Source: Pseudolabrys sp.
GTDB lineage: Bacteria; Pseudomonadota; Alphaproteobacteria; Rhizobiales; Xanthobacteraceae
Assembly (NCBI GenBank): GCA_026125895.1
Contig: JAHCKG010000001.1
Span: 124,001 to 188,000, forward strand
Direction: 5' to 3'
Length of the DNA stretch: 64,000 nucleotides
The number at the start of each line of letters is the position of its first letter. Within the stretch, counting starts at the first letter, position 1. The notes under the pieces are model-generated. The model was not told where the DNA came from. It saw only the letters and a list, made by a program, of their open reading frames with translations, and did not search any database. The position numbers and the translations under genes are program-made. Below, piece by piece: positions 40,327 through 49,208 of the stretch.

Positions 40327-41934
40327 TTACCGTTGTTGGGTGAAATTCCCGGCAATTCCTGCACGGCTGACCTTGCCCGTGGACGTACGCGGGAGGTCCG
40401 CTTCCGCCATGAAGTGGTAGACGCGGGGGACCTTGTAGCTCGCCAGTTGCTTCTTCATTTCGGTGCGGAGTTCATTTTCCAGCACCTGGACGTCGACGCT
40501 CGCTCGGGCGACGATGAGAGCGCCGACGATTTCGGTTTTGACGGGATCTGGAACAGGCACGACGTAGGCGATCTCGACGCCCGGATGCGCCATGAGCGCC
40601 TCCTCGACTTCGGCGGGAGACACGCTGATGCCGCCCGACTTGATCAGTTCCTTGAGGCGGCCCTTGAAATGCAGGAAGCCGTCTTCGTCGAGCAAGCCCA
40701 GATCGCCCGTCCTGAAAAATCCGTCCTCCGTGAAGGCGGCTGCATTCTTGTCCTGATCCTTGTAGTAGCCAATGGTGACGCGCCCGCGCACCTGGATCTC
40801 GCCGATCTCGCCCGGTTGACAGGGCGCCAGCGTTTCGGGATGGACGATGCGCTGTTCAACGCCCTCGACGGCGCGTCCGACAGTGCTGTGGGCCTTGTCT
40901 CGCGGGTCGAGTCGACCGTCGGTGAGGTTGGTGTTGCCGTAGGTCTCGGTCAGCCCGTAGACGTTGCAGATTTCGGTGGCGCCTAATTCGACGACGCGCC
41001 GGATCTGTTCCGGAGTGCCGACGCAGGCGCCGGATCGCAGCGATGACAGGTCGTATTTAGCGCGGTCGGGATGCTCGAGCATCGCGCCCGCCATGTTGGG
41101 CGAGCCATGATAGACCGTGCATCGCTCTTTCGAGATCAGCCGCAAGGCTTCGCCCGGTTCGAAGAATTCCTGAAGCACCACGGCGCCGGCATGGGTCAGC
41201 GCGTTGAACAGGATGTTTTCGCAGCCAAGGGCCCAGAACATCGAGACAGCGGCCCAGAATCGATCTCCCGGCACGGAGTGCATGCGGTTGCCGAGATGCC
41301 ACATGTTCTCGATCAGCGGATGATGGAGAAGCTGTACGCCTTTCGGCGTCGATGTCGAGCCGGATGTATACAAGAGATAGGCGACATCGGTCGGCGTGAC
41401 TGCGGCGATCATCTCGTTGAGCGCCGATTCGCTGGTTTGCGCGCCGCGTCGCATCGCATCGGCGAAGGAAACGCTGCCGTCGCGGCCGCGGGCTCCGACG
41501 TGAATGAACTGCGTGAGCATCGGCGCGCTTTTGGCCAGCGGCTCGATGCTCGAAAGGATCTCGATATAGTCGTATTTCAGGAAGCTGTCGGCATGGATCA
41601 GCAGCTTCGCGTCCGAGTGGCGAAGAATATACGCCAGCTCCGGGCCGGTGACGTACGTGTTGACGGAAACCATCACCGCGCCGATCGAGCAGATGGCCAG
41701 GTCGGCGACGATCCATTCGACCTTGTTGCCCATGAGGATCGCGACGTGATCGCCGCGACGAATGCCCATCGCCATGAGGGCCTTGCTGAAGGCGCGCACG
41801 TCGGACCAGAGCTGCGTATAGTTATAGCGCCGACTGTCTCCGATGAGGGCGTCGTACTCGCCGTAGCGGGCGGCTTGTTCTGCCAGCAATGCCGGAATGG
41901 TGCGCGCCTTTGGCATGTCGCCGGGATGCGTCAT
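40327..41934 (-). CDS. AMP-forming acyl-CoA synthetase/ligase (paralogue 1)
   Basis: A 535-aa ANL-superfamily ligase: A3 motif YLLYTSGSTSTPKGVQ, VYGLTETYG (A5), FRTGDLGLLDEDGFLHFKGRLKELIKSGG (A7-A8) and the C-terminal Lys in TSTGKVSRAG. It activates a carboxylic acid as acyl-CoA through an acyl-AMP. It is clearly paralogous to the ligase at 50181: both begin MPK-RTIPALL and share HSDA and FLKYDY. Divergent from the LysR gene at 42396, with a perfect GATAGC-A-GCTATC dyad in between. Confidence 0.93.
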   Translation of the reverse strand: MTHPGDMPKARTIPALLAEQAARYGEYDALIGDSRRYNYTQLWSDVRAFSKALMAMGIRRGDHVAILMGNKVEWIVADLAICSIGAVMVSVNTYVTGPELAYILRHSDAKLLIHADSFLKYDYIEILSSIEPLAKSAPMLTQFIHVGARGRDGSVSFADAMRRGAQTSESALNEMIAAVTPTDVAYLLYTSGSTSTPKGVQLLHHPLIENMWHLGNRMHSVPGDRFWAAVSMFWALGCENILFNALTHAGAVVLQEFFEPGEALRLISKERCTVYHGSPNMAGAMLEHPDRAKYDLSSLRSGACVGTPEQIRRVVELGATEICNVYGLTETYGNTNLTDGRLDPRDKAHSTVGRAVEGVEQRIVHPETLAPCQPGEIGEIQVRGRVTIGYYKDQDKNAAAFTEDGFFRTGDLGLLDEDGFLHFKGRLKELIKSGGISVSPAEVEEALMAHPGVEIAYVVPVPDPVKTEIVGALIVARASVDVQVLENELRTEMKKQLASYKVPRVYHFMAEADLPRTSTGKVSRAGIAGNFTQQR

Positions 41935-42395
41935 ATGGGTACAAGTCCTCTTCGGAGACCTGGATTGAAGCGCGAAATACTAGCCGCGTCGCAAGGCGAC
42001 TCAAGCTGCAGAACCTGCTTAGCGATCGATACCGTCGCGGCAGACATCATGAATGAGATAGCAGCTATCCGGGCGATGAGGCTTATCAGTCTATGAAATC
42101 GATTTTAGGGTGCGCAGCTTGTGATTGATAATCCGCGTGCTTCGCGGGCTCATAGCCGACTCTGAGGGTTTGCCGGGCTTTGGCTGCGGTGGCCGACCTC
42201 GAGGACTGGACGCATGCTTGTGCTGTCACTCGCTCTGTCGCGCGACCTCCTCGTTCCGTCTGACGGAATGGAACGGCGGCCCATCATCAGTCGGGTCCCG
42301 AGCCGTACGCATTGCCTACGATAATGGCCCGTGATAATTCCCATATTGGCGTTAGCGCCCAAGCGGCCGGTAAAGGCCGTCCCTGGGAGGGCGTA
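41935..42395. other. Ligase/LysR divergent regulatory region
   Basis: 461 bp with no convincing gene. It holds the dyad at 42057-42069 and the LysR ribosome site GGGAGGG just before 42396. A weak 28-codon in-frame extension of the LysR frame (from 42312) lacks a ribosome site. Confidence 0.5.
42057..42069. promoter_or_regulatory. Perfect dyad GATAGC-A-GCTATC
   Basis: GATAGCAGCTATC is a perfect 6+1+6 dyad, matching ATARC-W-GYTAT exactly. It is 123 bp upstream of the ligase start and in the intergenic region of the LysR gene, the typical place for an LTTR activation or autoregulation site. Confidence 0.6.
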
Positions 42396-43397
42396 TTGGA
42401 ACTGAAGCAACTGGCGTATTTTCTTGCCGTCGCTGAGCATGGTGGCTTTTCAAAAGCCGCGGCCGTCTTGTCCATTGCGCAGCCGGTTCTCTCGCGCCAG
42501 ATCAAGAGTCTCGAAGACGAGCTTGGCATCGATTTGCTGCACCGCAACGGGCGCGGCACATTGATGACCGACGCCGGCGAGCGGCTCGCCGAACATGCCC
42601 GTTCAATTTTGAATGCCGAAGTGATGATCCGTGCGGATATCGACGCCATGCGCTCGAATCCGACCGGCAAGCTGGCGATCGGGCTGCCGCCGTCCGCCGC
42701 TCCCGTGTTGTCGGCCCCGCTAGTTCGCCGTTTTCGCGAGACCTATCCGCAAGTCAAGCTGAGGGTGCAGGAGGGCTATAACGGCCACGTTCTCGAGTGG
42801 CTCTCCAAGGGGCGGATCGATGTTGCCGTGCTCTATGACGCGCCGCGCACGTCGACGCTCATCACCGAGCCCCTTATCGAGGAGGAATTGTTCCTGATCG
42901 GTTCGGCCCGCGCCACTCCGGAACAGCTTCGGATTGGCGGCGTCGGAGTGAGCATGCTCGGCGAATTGCCGCTGATATTGCCGTCGCATCCGCACGGCAT
43001 CCGCGCCCTCGTCGAGAATCGGCTGGCGAAAGTTGGCGTCGTCCCTTCGGTGGAATGCGAAATCGACAGCCTGAGTACGACCCTTCAGCTTGTCGAGCAG
43101 GGCGTCGGCTATGCGGTGCTGCCTTACGCGAGCGTGATCAGCAGAGTTCAGGCCGGCCAGGTCGTGATCATGCCGATTGTCGGAGCCCGTCTGTACCGGC
43201 AACTCGTGCTCGCCACATCGACGCATCGTCCTGTGACCCAGGCAACGCGCTCTCTCGCCAAAGCGGTGATCCAGCTCGTGCGCGATCTCGTCGATGAAGG
43301 CGTGTGGATGCCGAAGGGGCAATCGCCTGTGGCCGTGGATGTGTCCGACGGACAGCATCGCGCGAAGGGAAAGTTGCTGATTGATGACGTACGCTGA
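42396..43397 (+). CDS. LysR-family transcriptional regulator (candidate master regulator of the catabolic block)
   Basis: A 333-aa LTTR: LELKQLAYFLAVAEHGGFSK, AAAVLSIAQPVLSRQIKSLE, DELGIDLLHRNGRGTLMTDA form the DNA-binding domain, followed by a CbnR/BenM-like effector domain (GKLAIGLPPSAAPVLSAPLV ... VQEGYNGHVLEWLSKGRIDVAVLYD). The TTG at 42396 is preferred because GGGAGGG lies 5 nt upstream and the conserved domain starts at once. The upstream ATG codons lack a ribosome site. It sits between the divergent ligase and the DUF35/thiolase-like operon. Confidence 0.92.
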   Translation: MELKQLAYFLAVAEHGGFSKAAAVLSIAQPVLSRQIKSLEDELGIDLLHRNGRGTLMTDAGERLAEHARSILNAEVMIRADIDAMRSNPTGKLAIGLPPSAAPVLSAPLVRRFRETYPQVKLRVQEGYNGHVLEWLSKGRIDVAVLYDAPRTSTLITEPLIEEELFLIGSARATPEQLRIGGVGVSMLGELPLILPSHPHGIRALVENRLAKVGVVPSVECEIDSLSTTLQLVEQGVGYAVLPYASVISRVQAGQVVIMPIVGARLYRQLVLATSTHRPVTQATRSLAKAVIQLVRDLVDEGVWMPKGQSPVAVDVSDGQHRAKGKLLIDDVR

Positions 43398-43431
43398 GGC
43401 GCGAATTTCAATATCCGAAAACGGCCGGCGT

Positions 43432-43442
43432 ATAACTGTTAT
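43432..43442. promoter_or_regulatory. Dyad ATAAC-T-GTTAT upstream of DUF35/thiolase pair 2
   Basis: ATAACTGTTAT is a perfect 5+1+5 dyad matching ATARC-W-GYTAT, 97 bp before the DUF35 start at 43540 and 35 bp after the LysR stop. Confidence 0.55.
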
Positions 43443-43539
43443 CAGAGCTCGCTATCTATCTCCCTGACAATGCAGACGATATCGTCGTGCTCGACGTGCG
43501 CCTTTTCGGTGCGCGTGCTGTTCTCCGCCGGAGGCTCAG

Positions 43540-43959
43540 ATGCCTTACCTGCCCGACGGGGCGCCGCTGCCGCAGGCGACTCCGGACGATAGTCCATATT
43601 GGGACGCGCATGCGCGCAGGGAGTTGCGCATTCAATGCTGCGCGGATTGTGGCACGTTCCGTCATCCGCCCGGCCCGTTGTGCGCGAACTGCGGAAGCAG
43701 CCGGGTCAATTGGACGCAGGTGTCCGGCAAGGGCAAGATTTTTTCTTACACCGTCGCTCACTACGCGACGCATCCGGCCCTAAAGCAATCGGTGCCTTAC
43801 AACGTCGCCGTCGTCATGCTCGAGGATGCGGGCGACGTCCGGATTGTCTCCAACGTCGTCGATGCGTCGCCGGACGAGATGCGTATTGGCATGAAAGTCG
43901 AGTTGTTCTGGGACGCAGTGTCGGAAGGCGGCTATCTGCCGCGTTTCCGAAAGGCATGA
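43540..43959 (+). CDS. DUF35 zinc-ribbon/OB-fold protein (pair 2)
   Basis: A 139-aa protein: an N-terminal helix with DSPYWDAHARRELRIQ, zinc ribbon CCADCGTFRHPPGPLCANCG (four Cys) and OB fold from VNWTQVSGKGKIFSYTVAHY onward. It is the expected non-catalytic or substrate-binding partner of the following thiolase-like protein. The stop overlaps that gene's ATG (ATGA at 43956-43959). First gene of an operon continuing through the SMP-30 enzyme and a TRAP transporter. Confidence 0.92.
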   Translation: MPYLPDGAPLPQATPDDSPYWDAHARRELRIQCCADCGTFRHPPGPLCANCGSSRVNWTQVSGKGKIFSYTVAHYATHPALKQSVPYNVAVVMLEDAGDVRIVSNVVDASPDEMRIGMKVELFWDAVSEGGYLPRFRKA

Positions 43960-45173
43960 GTGCAGAAGAAGAATCGATGACCAGTGATACCAGCGAAAAG
44001 GTCGCGGCCTTCGCCGACAGTTGCGCCATCGTCGGCATCGGCGCAACGGAGTTTGCCAAACGCGGCGGCATTCCGGACAAGTCCGAGTTCCAACTCTGCT
44101 GCGAAGCGATCCGGCTCGCGGCCGAGGATGCTGGCCTCGACATTCACGACATCGACGGCTTTTGCTCTTACGGGGCCGAGCGTCATGAGCCGGTCCTGCT
44201 GCAGGTCGCGCTCGGCATCCCGGAAATAAGATTCTCCAATCTGGTGTGGGGCGCAGGTGGCGGCGGGTGCACGGCCGCGGTGATGGACGCCGCGCTCGCC
44301 GTGCATGCCGGCATCTGCAAGCACGTCGTCGTTTATCGCTCGCTTTGTCAGGGCCAGTATCACCGCTATGGGCAGTACAATGCGGCGGCAGTGGGCGGCA
44401 GTTACATGGCGCCCTTCGGACTCATGAGTCCGGGCCAGAAAACCGCGCTGACGTTCCGTCGCCACATGTATGTCTACGGCACCCCGGCCGAAGCTCTGGG
44501 CCACATCGCTGTCACGTTTCGTGAGCATGCGCAGCGCAATCCCGCTGCGCTCATGTACGGCAAGCCGATGACGCTGGACGATTACGCCAAGGCCCGCATG
44601 ATCGCCGATCCGTTCCGCCTGTTCGACTGCTGTCTGGAAACCGACGGCGCCGCGGCGATCGTCGTCACGTCGAAGGAGCGCGCTCGCGATATGCGGCAGA
44701 AGCCGGTTCGTATCCTGGCGGCGGTCCAAGCCAGCGGCAAAGGCTGGGGCATGGGGCCCATGGGCTCCAACAATATGCCGGTCGAGACCTATCACACGAC
44801 CAATGCGCAACCGGTCGCCAAGCATCTGTTCCCGATGGCCGGCATCAGTCCGCAGGATCTCGATTGTGCGCAGATCTACGACGCGTTCTCGGGCATCGTC
44901 ATCATGGCGCTCGAGGACTACGGCGTCTGCGCCCCCGGCGAAGCAGCCGACTTCATCATGAAGGGCAACCTCCGGCATGACGGCGGCCAACTGCCGACGA
45001 ACACCGCCGGCGGCCTGTTGTCAGAAGGCTATTTGCAGGGCTTCAACCTGATCCCCGAAGCGGTGCGCCAGATGCGCGGCACCTCGCTGACGCAGGTGGC
45101 CGACGCCGAAACCTGCCTTGTCACTTCCGGCGGCGGCGGCGGGCACAAGAGCGCGATGATCGTGGCGGCCTAG
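43956..45173 (+). CDS. Thiolase-like protein lacking the nucleophilic Cys (pair 2)
   Basis: A 405-aa SCP2-thiolase-family protein. The nucleophile region reads WGAGGGGCTAAVMDAALAVH; aligned by the following AG, the acyl-Cys position is Gly, and the nearby Cys is three residues off. CAQIYDAFSGIVIMALEDYG keeps the YD-F motif. The GHP block is LSEGYLQG, with Tyr instead of His. The C-terminal CxG is absent (VTSGGGGGHK). It is therefore not a canonical thiolase. ATG 43956 overlaps the DUF35 stop; ATG 43977 is an alternative. Confidence 0.9.
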   Translation: MSAEEESMTSDTSEKVAAFADSCAIVGIGATEFAKRGGIPDKSEFQLCCEAIRLAAEDAGLDIHDIDGFCSYGAERHEPVLLQVALGIPEIRFSNLVWGAGGGGCTAAVMDAALAVHAGICKHVVVYRSLCQGQYHRYGQYNAAAVGGSYMAPFGLMSPGQKTALTFRRHMYVYGTPAEALGHIAVTFREHAQRNPAALMYGKPMTLDDYAKARMIADPFRLFDCCLETDGAAAIVVTSKERARDMRQKPVRILAAVQASGKGWGMGPMGSNNMPVETYHTTNAQPVAKHLFPMAGISPQDLDCAQIYDAFSGIVIMALEDYGVCAPGEAADFIMKGNLRHDGGQLPTNTAGGLLSEGYLQGFNLIPEAVRQMRGTSLTQVADAETCLVTSGGGGGHKSAMIVAA

Positions 45174-45187
45174 CGAAGGGAGCGACC

Positions 45188-46057
45188 ATGACAGACGTTC
45201 AAGTCCTGAGCTCTGCCGTCTCGAGCCTCGGCGAGTCACCGACCTGGTCCGCGGACGAGAAGGCGTTGTACTGGGTCGATCTCGATAACCGCACGATCTG
45301 GCGGCACGACACTGAGCGCAATGAGACGCGCTTCTACAAGATGAGCGGGATTCCGACGGCGCTCGCTCTGCGCCGGCGCGGCGGTTTGCTCGTCGCTCTC
45401 CGGAACGGCTTCGCCTTTCTCGATACCGAGACCGGCGAGGAGCGTCGCATCGAGACCAAGGTCGATTTTTCACGCGAACGCTTCAACGACGGCAAATGCG
45501 ACCGCCGCGGCCGCTTCTTCGTCGGCAGCCTGGACAAGACCTGGAAGGACCCGATCGGCGGACTGTGGCGCCTCGATCCGGATCTGTCGCTGCATCGCGT
45601 GGACGACGGCATTTTGCTCGGCAACGGCATCGCCTTCAGCCCCGACGACAAGACGATGTATTTCGCCGACTCGCGGCCCGGCCCCGTCTATGCCTACGAC
45701 TACGACATCGAGACGGGGACGCCGTCGAACCGCCGGCTGCACCTCGATTTCCACGGCAAGGAAGCGCACCCGGACGGATGCACCGTCGATGCGGAAGGTT
45801 GCTTGTGGATCGCCGAGATGGGCACGGGCTCCGTGGGCCGTTACAGCGCCGACGGCCGGCGCCTCAGCGGCATCGATCTGCCGACAACGCGCGTGACGTC
45901 AATTGCCTTTGGCGGCCTCGACTACCGGACCCTCTTCATCACCTCGATGCGATACGGGCTCGATGAGGCGCAGCTGGCGAAGCAGCCCGATGCCGGCCGT
46001 ACGTTCTTCGCGCGGGTTGATGCGGCCGGCTTGCCGGAGACGAAATTTGCCGGGTGA
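45188..46057 (+). CDS. SMP-30/gluconolactonase-family lactone hydrolase
   Basis: A 289-aa six-bladed beta-propeller: LGESPTWSADEKALYWVDLD (metal Glu), RFNDGKCDRRGRFFVGSLDK (metal Asn), LGNGIAFSPDDKTMYFADSR and HPDGCTVDAEGCLWIAEMGT (metal Asn/Asp region). These are the regucalcin/gluconolactonase signatures. It hydrolyses a lactone, probably one made or imported by this operon. AGCGAAGGGAGCG precedes the ATG. It lies 14 bp after the thiolase-like gene. Confidence 0.93.
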   Translation: MTDVQVLSSAVSSLGESPTWSADEKALYWVDLDNRTIWRHDTERNETRFYKMSGIPTALALRRRGGLLVALRNGFAFLDTETGEERRIETKVDFSRERFNDGKCDRRGRFFVGSLDKTWKDPIGGLWRLDPDLSLHRVDDGILLGNGIAFSPDDKTMYFADSRPGPVYAYDYDIETGTPSNRRLHLDFHGKEAHPDGCTVDAEGCLWIAEMGTGSVGRYSADGRRLSGIDLPTTRVTSIAFGGLDYRTLFITSMRYGLDEAQLAKQPDAGRTFFARVDAAGLPETKFAG

Positions 46058-46094
46058 CGGGCGTCAAGAAAACAGGACAGCAGGAGGAAGCATC

Positions 46095-47111
46095 TTGAAG
46101 AAGCACGCGCTAGCAGCGGCGGTGGCCGCGTTGACTCTCGGCTCCGTCACCGCTCATGCGGAGCAGTTGAAGGTCGCTCATATCTCCGTCGAAAGCTCGC
46201 CGCTGTCGGTCGCCGACCGGCATTTCGCCAACGAGGTTAAGCGGCTGACCAACGGCGATTTGACCATGCGCTTCTTCTGGAGCGGTTCGCTCGGCAGCGG
46301 GGAGGAGATCATCCACCTGATTGCCGGCGGCGCCATTCCGGCGGGCGTCACGGCGCCGGTCTACTATCCGTCCGAACTGCCGATCGATGCCGTCACCAAC
46401 AGCCTGCCCTTCACCTTCGCCAGTGCGGGCGATGCGATGGACGCCAAGCGCGAGATCGCCAAGACCGCGCCGGCCTTGGCCGAGTACAAGCGGATGGGCG
46501 TGTATCCGCTCAATCATCATGGCCTCGGCATGCTGCATCTCGTTTGCAGCAAGAAGGCGGAGACGCTCGCGGAACTCAAGGGCTTCCGGATTCGCTCGAA
46601 CGGCTTCTATTGGCCGACGGCCTTCGAATCGATCGGCGTCATTCCGGTCTCCGTCCCCTTCAACGAGATGTACGAGTCGCTGCAGCGCGGCGTCGTCGAC
46701 TGCACCTTCACGACGTGGGCCGGTGCGTCGGCCGGCCGGCTCGGCGAAGTCGCCAAATACTGGATCGACATCAACCTTGGCGCTCTCACCGGCCCCAGCT
46801 TCTATGTGCCCTACAGCAAGTACAAGGAAGGCGGCTGGAGTCCGGAGCGGATCAAGGCCGTCGACGAGGCCGCCGAGATCGCGTTCCAGGCCGAGAAGAA
46901 GAGCATCGAAGAGCTGGATGCCAAGAAGCTGGCGGAGGCGACCGCCAAGGGCGTCGAACTCGTGCGCTTCAAGGACAATGACAAGCTCAAGACGGCCATC
47001 CCCGACATGATCGCGCTCTGGGGCAAGAAGGAAACCGGGGCCGGCGTCTCGCCCGAGGCCGCCAAGGCGATCATGGACGTCGTCTACCGCTACAGCACCA
47101 ACCGGAAATAA
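46095..47111 (+). CDS. dctP: TRAP transporter substrate-binding protein (DctP family)
   Basis: A 338-aa protein with a signal peptide (KKHALAAAVAALTLGSVTAH, cut before EQLK) and TRAP fold: VKRLTNGDLTMRFFWSGSLG, and LAELKGFRIRSNGFYWPTAF with the carboxylate-binding Arg, then YESLQRGVVDCTFTTWAG. The start is TTG: CAGGAGGAAG sits 5 nt upstream, and longer open frame upstream covers the SMP-30 gene antisense-style. Second TRAP system in the window and only distantly similar to the first. Confidence 0.92.
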   Translation: MKKHALAAAVAALTLGSVTAHAEQLKVAHISVESSPLSVADRHFANEVKRLTNGDLTMRFFWSGSLGSGEEIIHLIAGGAIPAGVTAPVYYPSELPIDAVTNSLPFTFASAGDAMDAKREIAKTAPALAEYKRMGVYPLNHHGLGMLHLVCSKKAETLAELKGFRIRSNGFYWPTAFESIGVIPVSVPFNEMYESLQRGVVDCTFTTWAGASAGRLGEVAKYWIDINLGALTGPSFYVPYSKYKEGGWSPERIKAVDEAAEIAFQAEKKSIEELDAKKLAEATAKGVELVRFKDNDKLKTAIPDMIALWGKKETGAGVSPEAAKAIMDVVYRYSTNRK

Positions 47112-47207
47112 CAGGGCGAGCATCGCCAGGCGCCCGCGGCATTTTGAGGGCCGGCGGGCGCCCAGCCGCCGGCCCTCGCGCCGGAAGCACCACAGGAGAA
47201 GCCCGTC

Positions 47208-47723
47208 TTGCTCGCGCGTCTTCAGATCTCAGCCGAACGTCTGTCGTCGGTCCTGCTCTATGTATCCGCAGTGGCGATCGCCCTGATCGCCATTGCCGGC
47301 GCGGCGGACGCGATCGGCTCGGCGGTCTTCAACAGGCCGATATCCGGCGTGTTCGAACTGACCGGCCTGTCCCTGGTCGTCATCATCTTCATGGCGCAGC
47401 CCTATGTCACGCTCAGCGGCTCGCACATCGAGCTCGACCTGTTCCGGTTCGATCGAAAATCCGTGCTCGGGCGGACGCGGCATTTCCTGACCTCGCTTTT
47501 CGGCGCCATCTGTTACGCCGCCATCTTCATCGCGTCCTGGCGAGGCTTCACCGAGGCATGGCATGTCCGCGAGGCAACCGCCGGCATCTACGCCTTTCCG
47601 GTCTATCCGGTGAAATTGATACTCGTGATCGGCGCATTCCTGGCCTTCTGCATGTCGGTGCTGAGCTTTTTCGTTCGTTCCGAAGCAGCCAAGGTCGCCG
47701 AAACATTTGAAGAGGGCCTGTGA
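47208..47723 (+). CDS. dctQ: TRAP transporter small permease (DctQ family)
   Basis: A 171-aa four-helix membrane protein: FNRPISGVFELTGLSLVVIIFMAQP is the DctQ helix-2 block, with SGSHIELDLF following. The start is TTG with CAGGAGAAG upstream. Its stop overlaps the dctM start. Confidence 0.9.
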   Translation: MLARLQISAERLSSVLLYVSAVAIALIAIAGAADAIGSAVFNRPISGVFELTGLSLVVIIFMAQPYVTLSGSHIELDLFRFDRKSVLGRTRHFLTSLFGAICYAAIFIASWRGFTEAWHVREATAGIYAFPVYPVKLILVIGAFLAFCMSVLSFFVRSEAAKVAETFEEGL

Positions 47724-49042
47724 TGGAGCTCGATCCGACGCTGTTCGCGCTCGTCGCGTTCATGATCATCTTCGGCCTGATCAGTTTCGGCATCCCGGTG
47801 GCGCTGGCCATCATGACCGTGACACTGGTCAGCATGTATCTGCTGGTCGGCGGACCTTTCATCCTCGCCACGGTGCGTACCATCACGTTCTCGATATCGA
47901 GCAGTTACTCCTTCGCCGTCATACCGATGTTCGTCCTGATGGGAGAGATCGCGGGGAGGACGCGGATCATCGCCGACCTCTATCAAACCTGCTATCGCTT
48001 CATTTCGGGTATCCGGGGCGGCGTCTATAACGCCACGGTCCTGGCGTCCGCCGGCTTTGCCGCCATTTCGGGTTCGACGATCGTCAACTCGGCTATCTTC
48101 ACGCGTGTGGCGCTGCCGGAGATCGAGCGTCTCGGCTATCACAAGGGCTTCGGTGTCGGTTGCATCGCCGCAGCCGGCGCCCTGGCGGCGATGATCCCGC
48201 CGTCGCTGACGATGGTGCTGTTCGGCATCCTCACTGAAACATCCATCGGCGCCTTGCTCATCGCCGGCATTTTGCCCGGGTTGCTCACGGCGGCGGTGCT
48301 GATGCTGACAGTGACCATATCCGTCAAGGTGAAGCCAGACCTTGCTCCTCCCAGCACGGACAAGTTCTCGAACGAAGAAAAGCTTCGCGGCCTGCTCGAT
48401 ATCTGGCCGGCCATGCTTTTGATCGTCGTCGTTCTCGGTGGCATCTATTCCGGTCTGGTGTCGCCATCGGCCGCCGGCACGGTTGGCGCCGTCGGTGCAG
48501 TTCTTATTGGTGTGATGAAGCGGCGCATGACCTGGCCGCTTTTCATCGCCGCGCTCCGGCGTACGGCGACGATCTCGGCATCGATCTTCATCATTCTCGT
48601 CGCCGGCTTGCTGTTCTCGCGTCTGCTGCTGTTTTACGGATCGGTCTCCGACCTGACGGATCTGCTGAACGCTGGAGGCTTTACCTCATTCCAGTTCATG
48701 GCCTGCGTGATCCTCGGCTACTTCATCTTCGGCATGTTCATGGATCCGGTGCCGATGCTGGTGATCACGCTGCCGTTTCTATTCCCGACCGTTCAGGCCC
48801 TGGGAATCAATCCGATCTGGTTCGGCATTATCATCGTCAAGCTGATCGAGATCGCCGCGATCACGCCGCCAATCGGCATCAATCTTTTCGCGGTGATGGC
48901 GGCATCGGACGGCCGGGTGAAGGCGAGCGAGCTCTTCAAGGGGGTGCAGCCCTTCGTGGTCGCCGAACTCGTCGTACTGGGCATCCTGCTGGCTTTCCCG
49001 ACGATCTGCACCTATTTGCCCGAGAAAATGATGGGACACTAA
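47723..49042 (+). CDS. dctM: TRAP transporter large permease (DctM family)
   Basis: A 439-aa permease: FMIIFGLISFGIPVALAIMT, SSYSFAVIPMFVLMGEIAGR, ASAGFAAISGSTIVNSAIFT, AMIPPSLTMVLFGILTE and AAITPPIGINLFAVMAASD are DctM blocks. ATG 47723 overlaps the dctQ stop (TGATG); GTG 47720 is the alternative. It closes the operon DUF35-thiolase-SMP30-dctPQM. Confidence 0.93.
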   Translation: MELDPTLFALVAFMIIFGLISFGIPVALAIMTVTLVSMYLLVGGPFILATVRTITFSISSSYSFAVIPMFVLMGEIAGRTRIIADLYQTCYRFISGIRGGVYNATVLASAGFAAISGSTIVNSAIFTRVALPEIERLGYHKGFGVGCIAAAGALAAMIPPSLTMVLFGILTETSIGALLIAGILPGLLTAAVLMLTVTISVKVKPDLAPPSTDKFSNEEKLRGLLDIWPAMLLIVVVLGGIYSGLVSPSAAGTVGAVGAVLIGVMKRRMTWPLFIAALRRTATISASIFIILVAGLLFSRLLLFYGSVSDLTDLLNAGGFTSFQFMACVILGYFIFGMFMDPVPMLVITLPFLFPTVQALGINPIWFGIIIVKLIEIAAITPPIGINLFAVMAASDGRVKASELFKGVQPFVVAELVVLGILLAFPTICTYLPEKMMGH

Positions 49043-49098
49043 TTTCCCGGAATGCCACTAGCGCCGTATTGACGTTTCGCCGCGGCGGCAGAGGGACC

Positions 49099-49109
49099 AT
49101 AACAGCTAT
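49099..49109. promoter_or_regulatory. Dyad ATAAC-A-GCTAT upstream of amidohydrolase/ligase operon
   Basis: ATAACAGCTAT fits ATARC-W-GYTAT with arms that pair except for one position. It is 99 bp before the amidohydrolase start at 49209 and 57 bp after the dctM stop. Confidence 0.5.
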
Positions 49110-49208
49110 ACGCGATGTAACAGCATTTCGTCGTTGAAACGGAAATGGACATCGCGTCATAAATTTACTGCCCGGACGTGGGCGGGCGTGAGGGGCGGGT
49201 CCGTACCA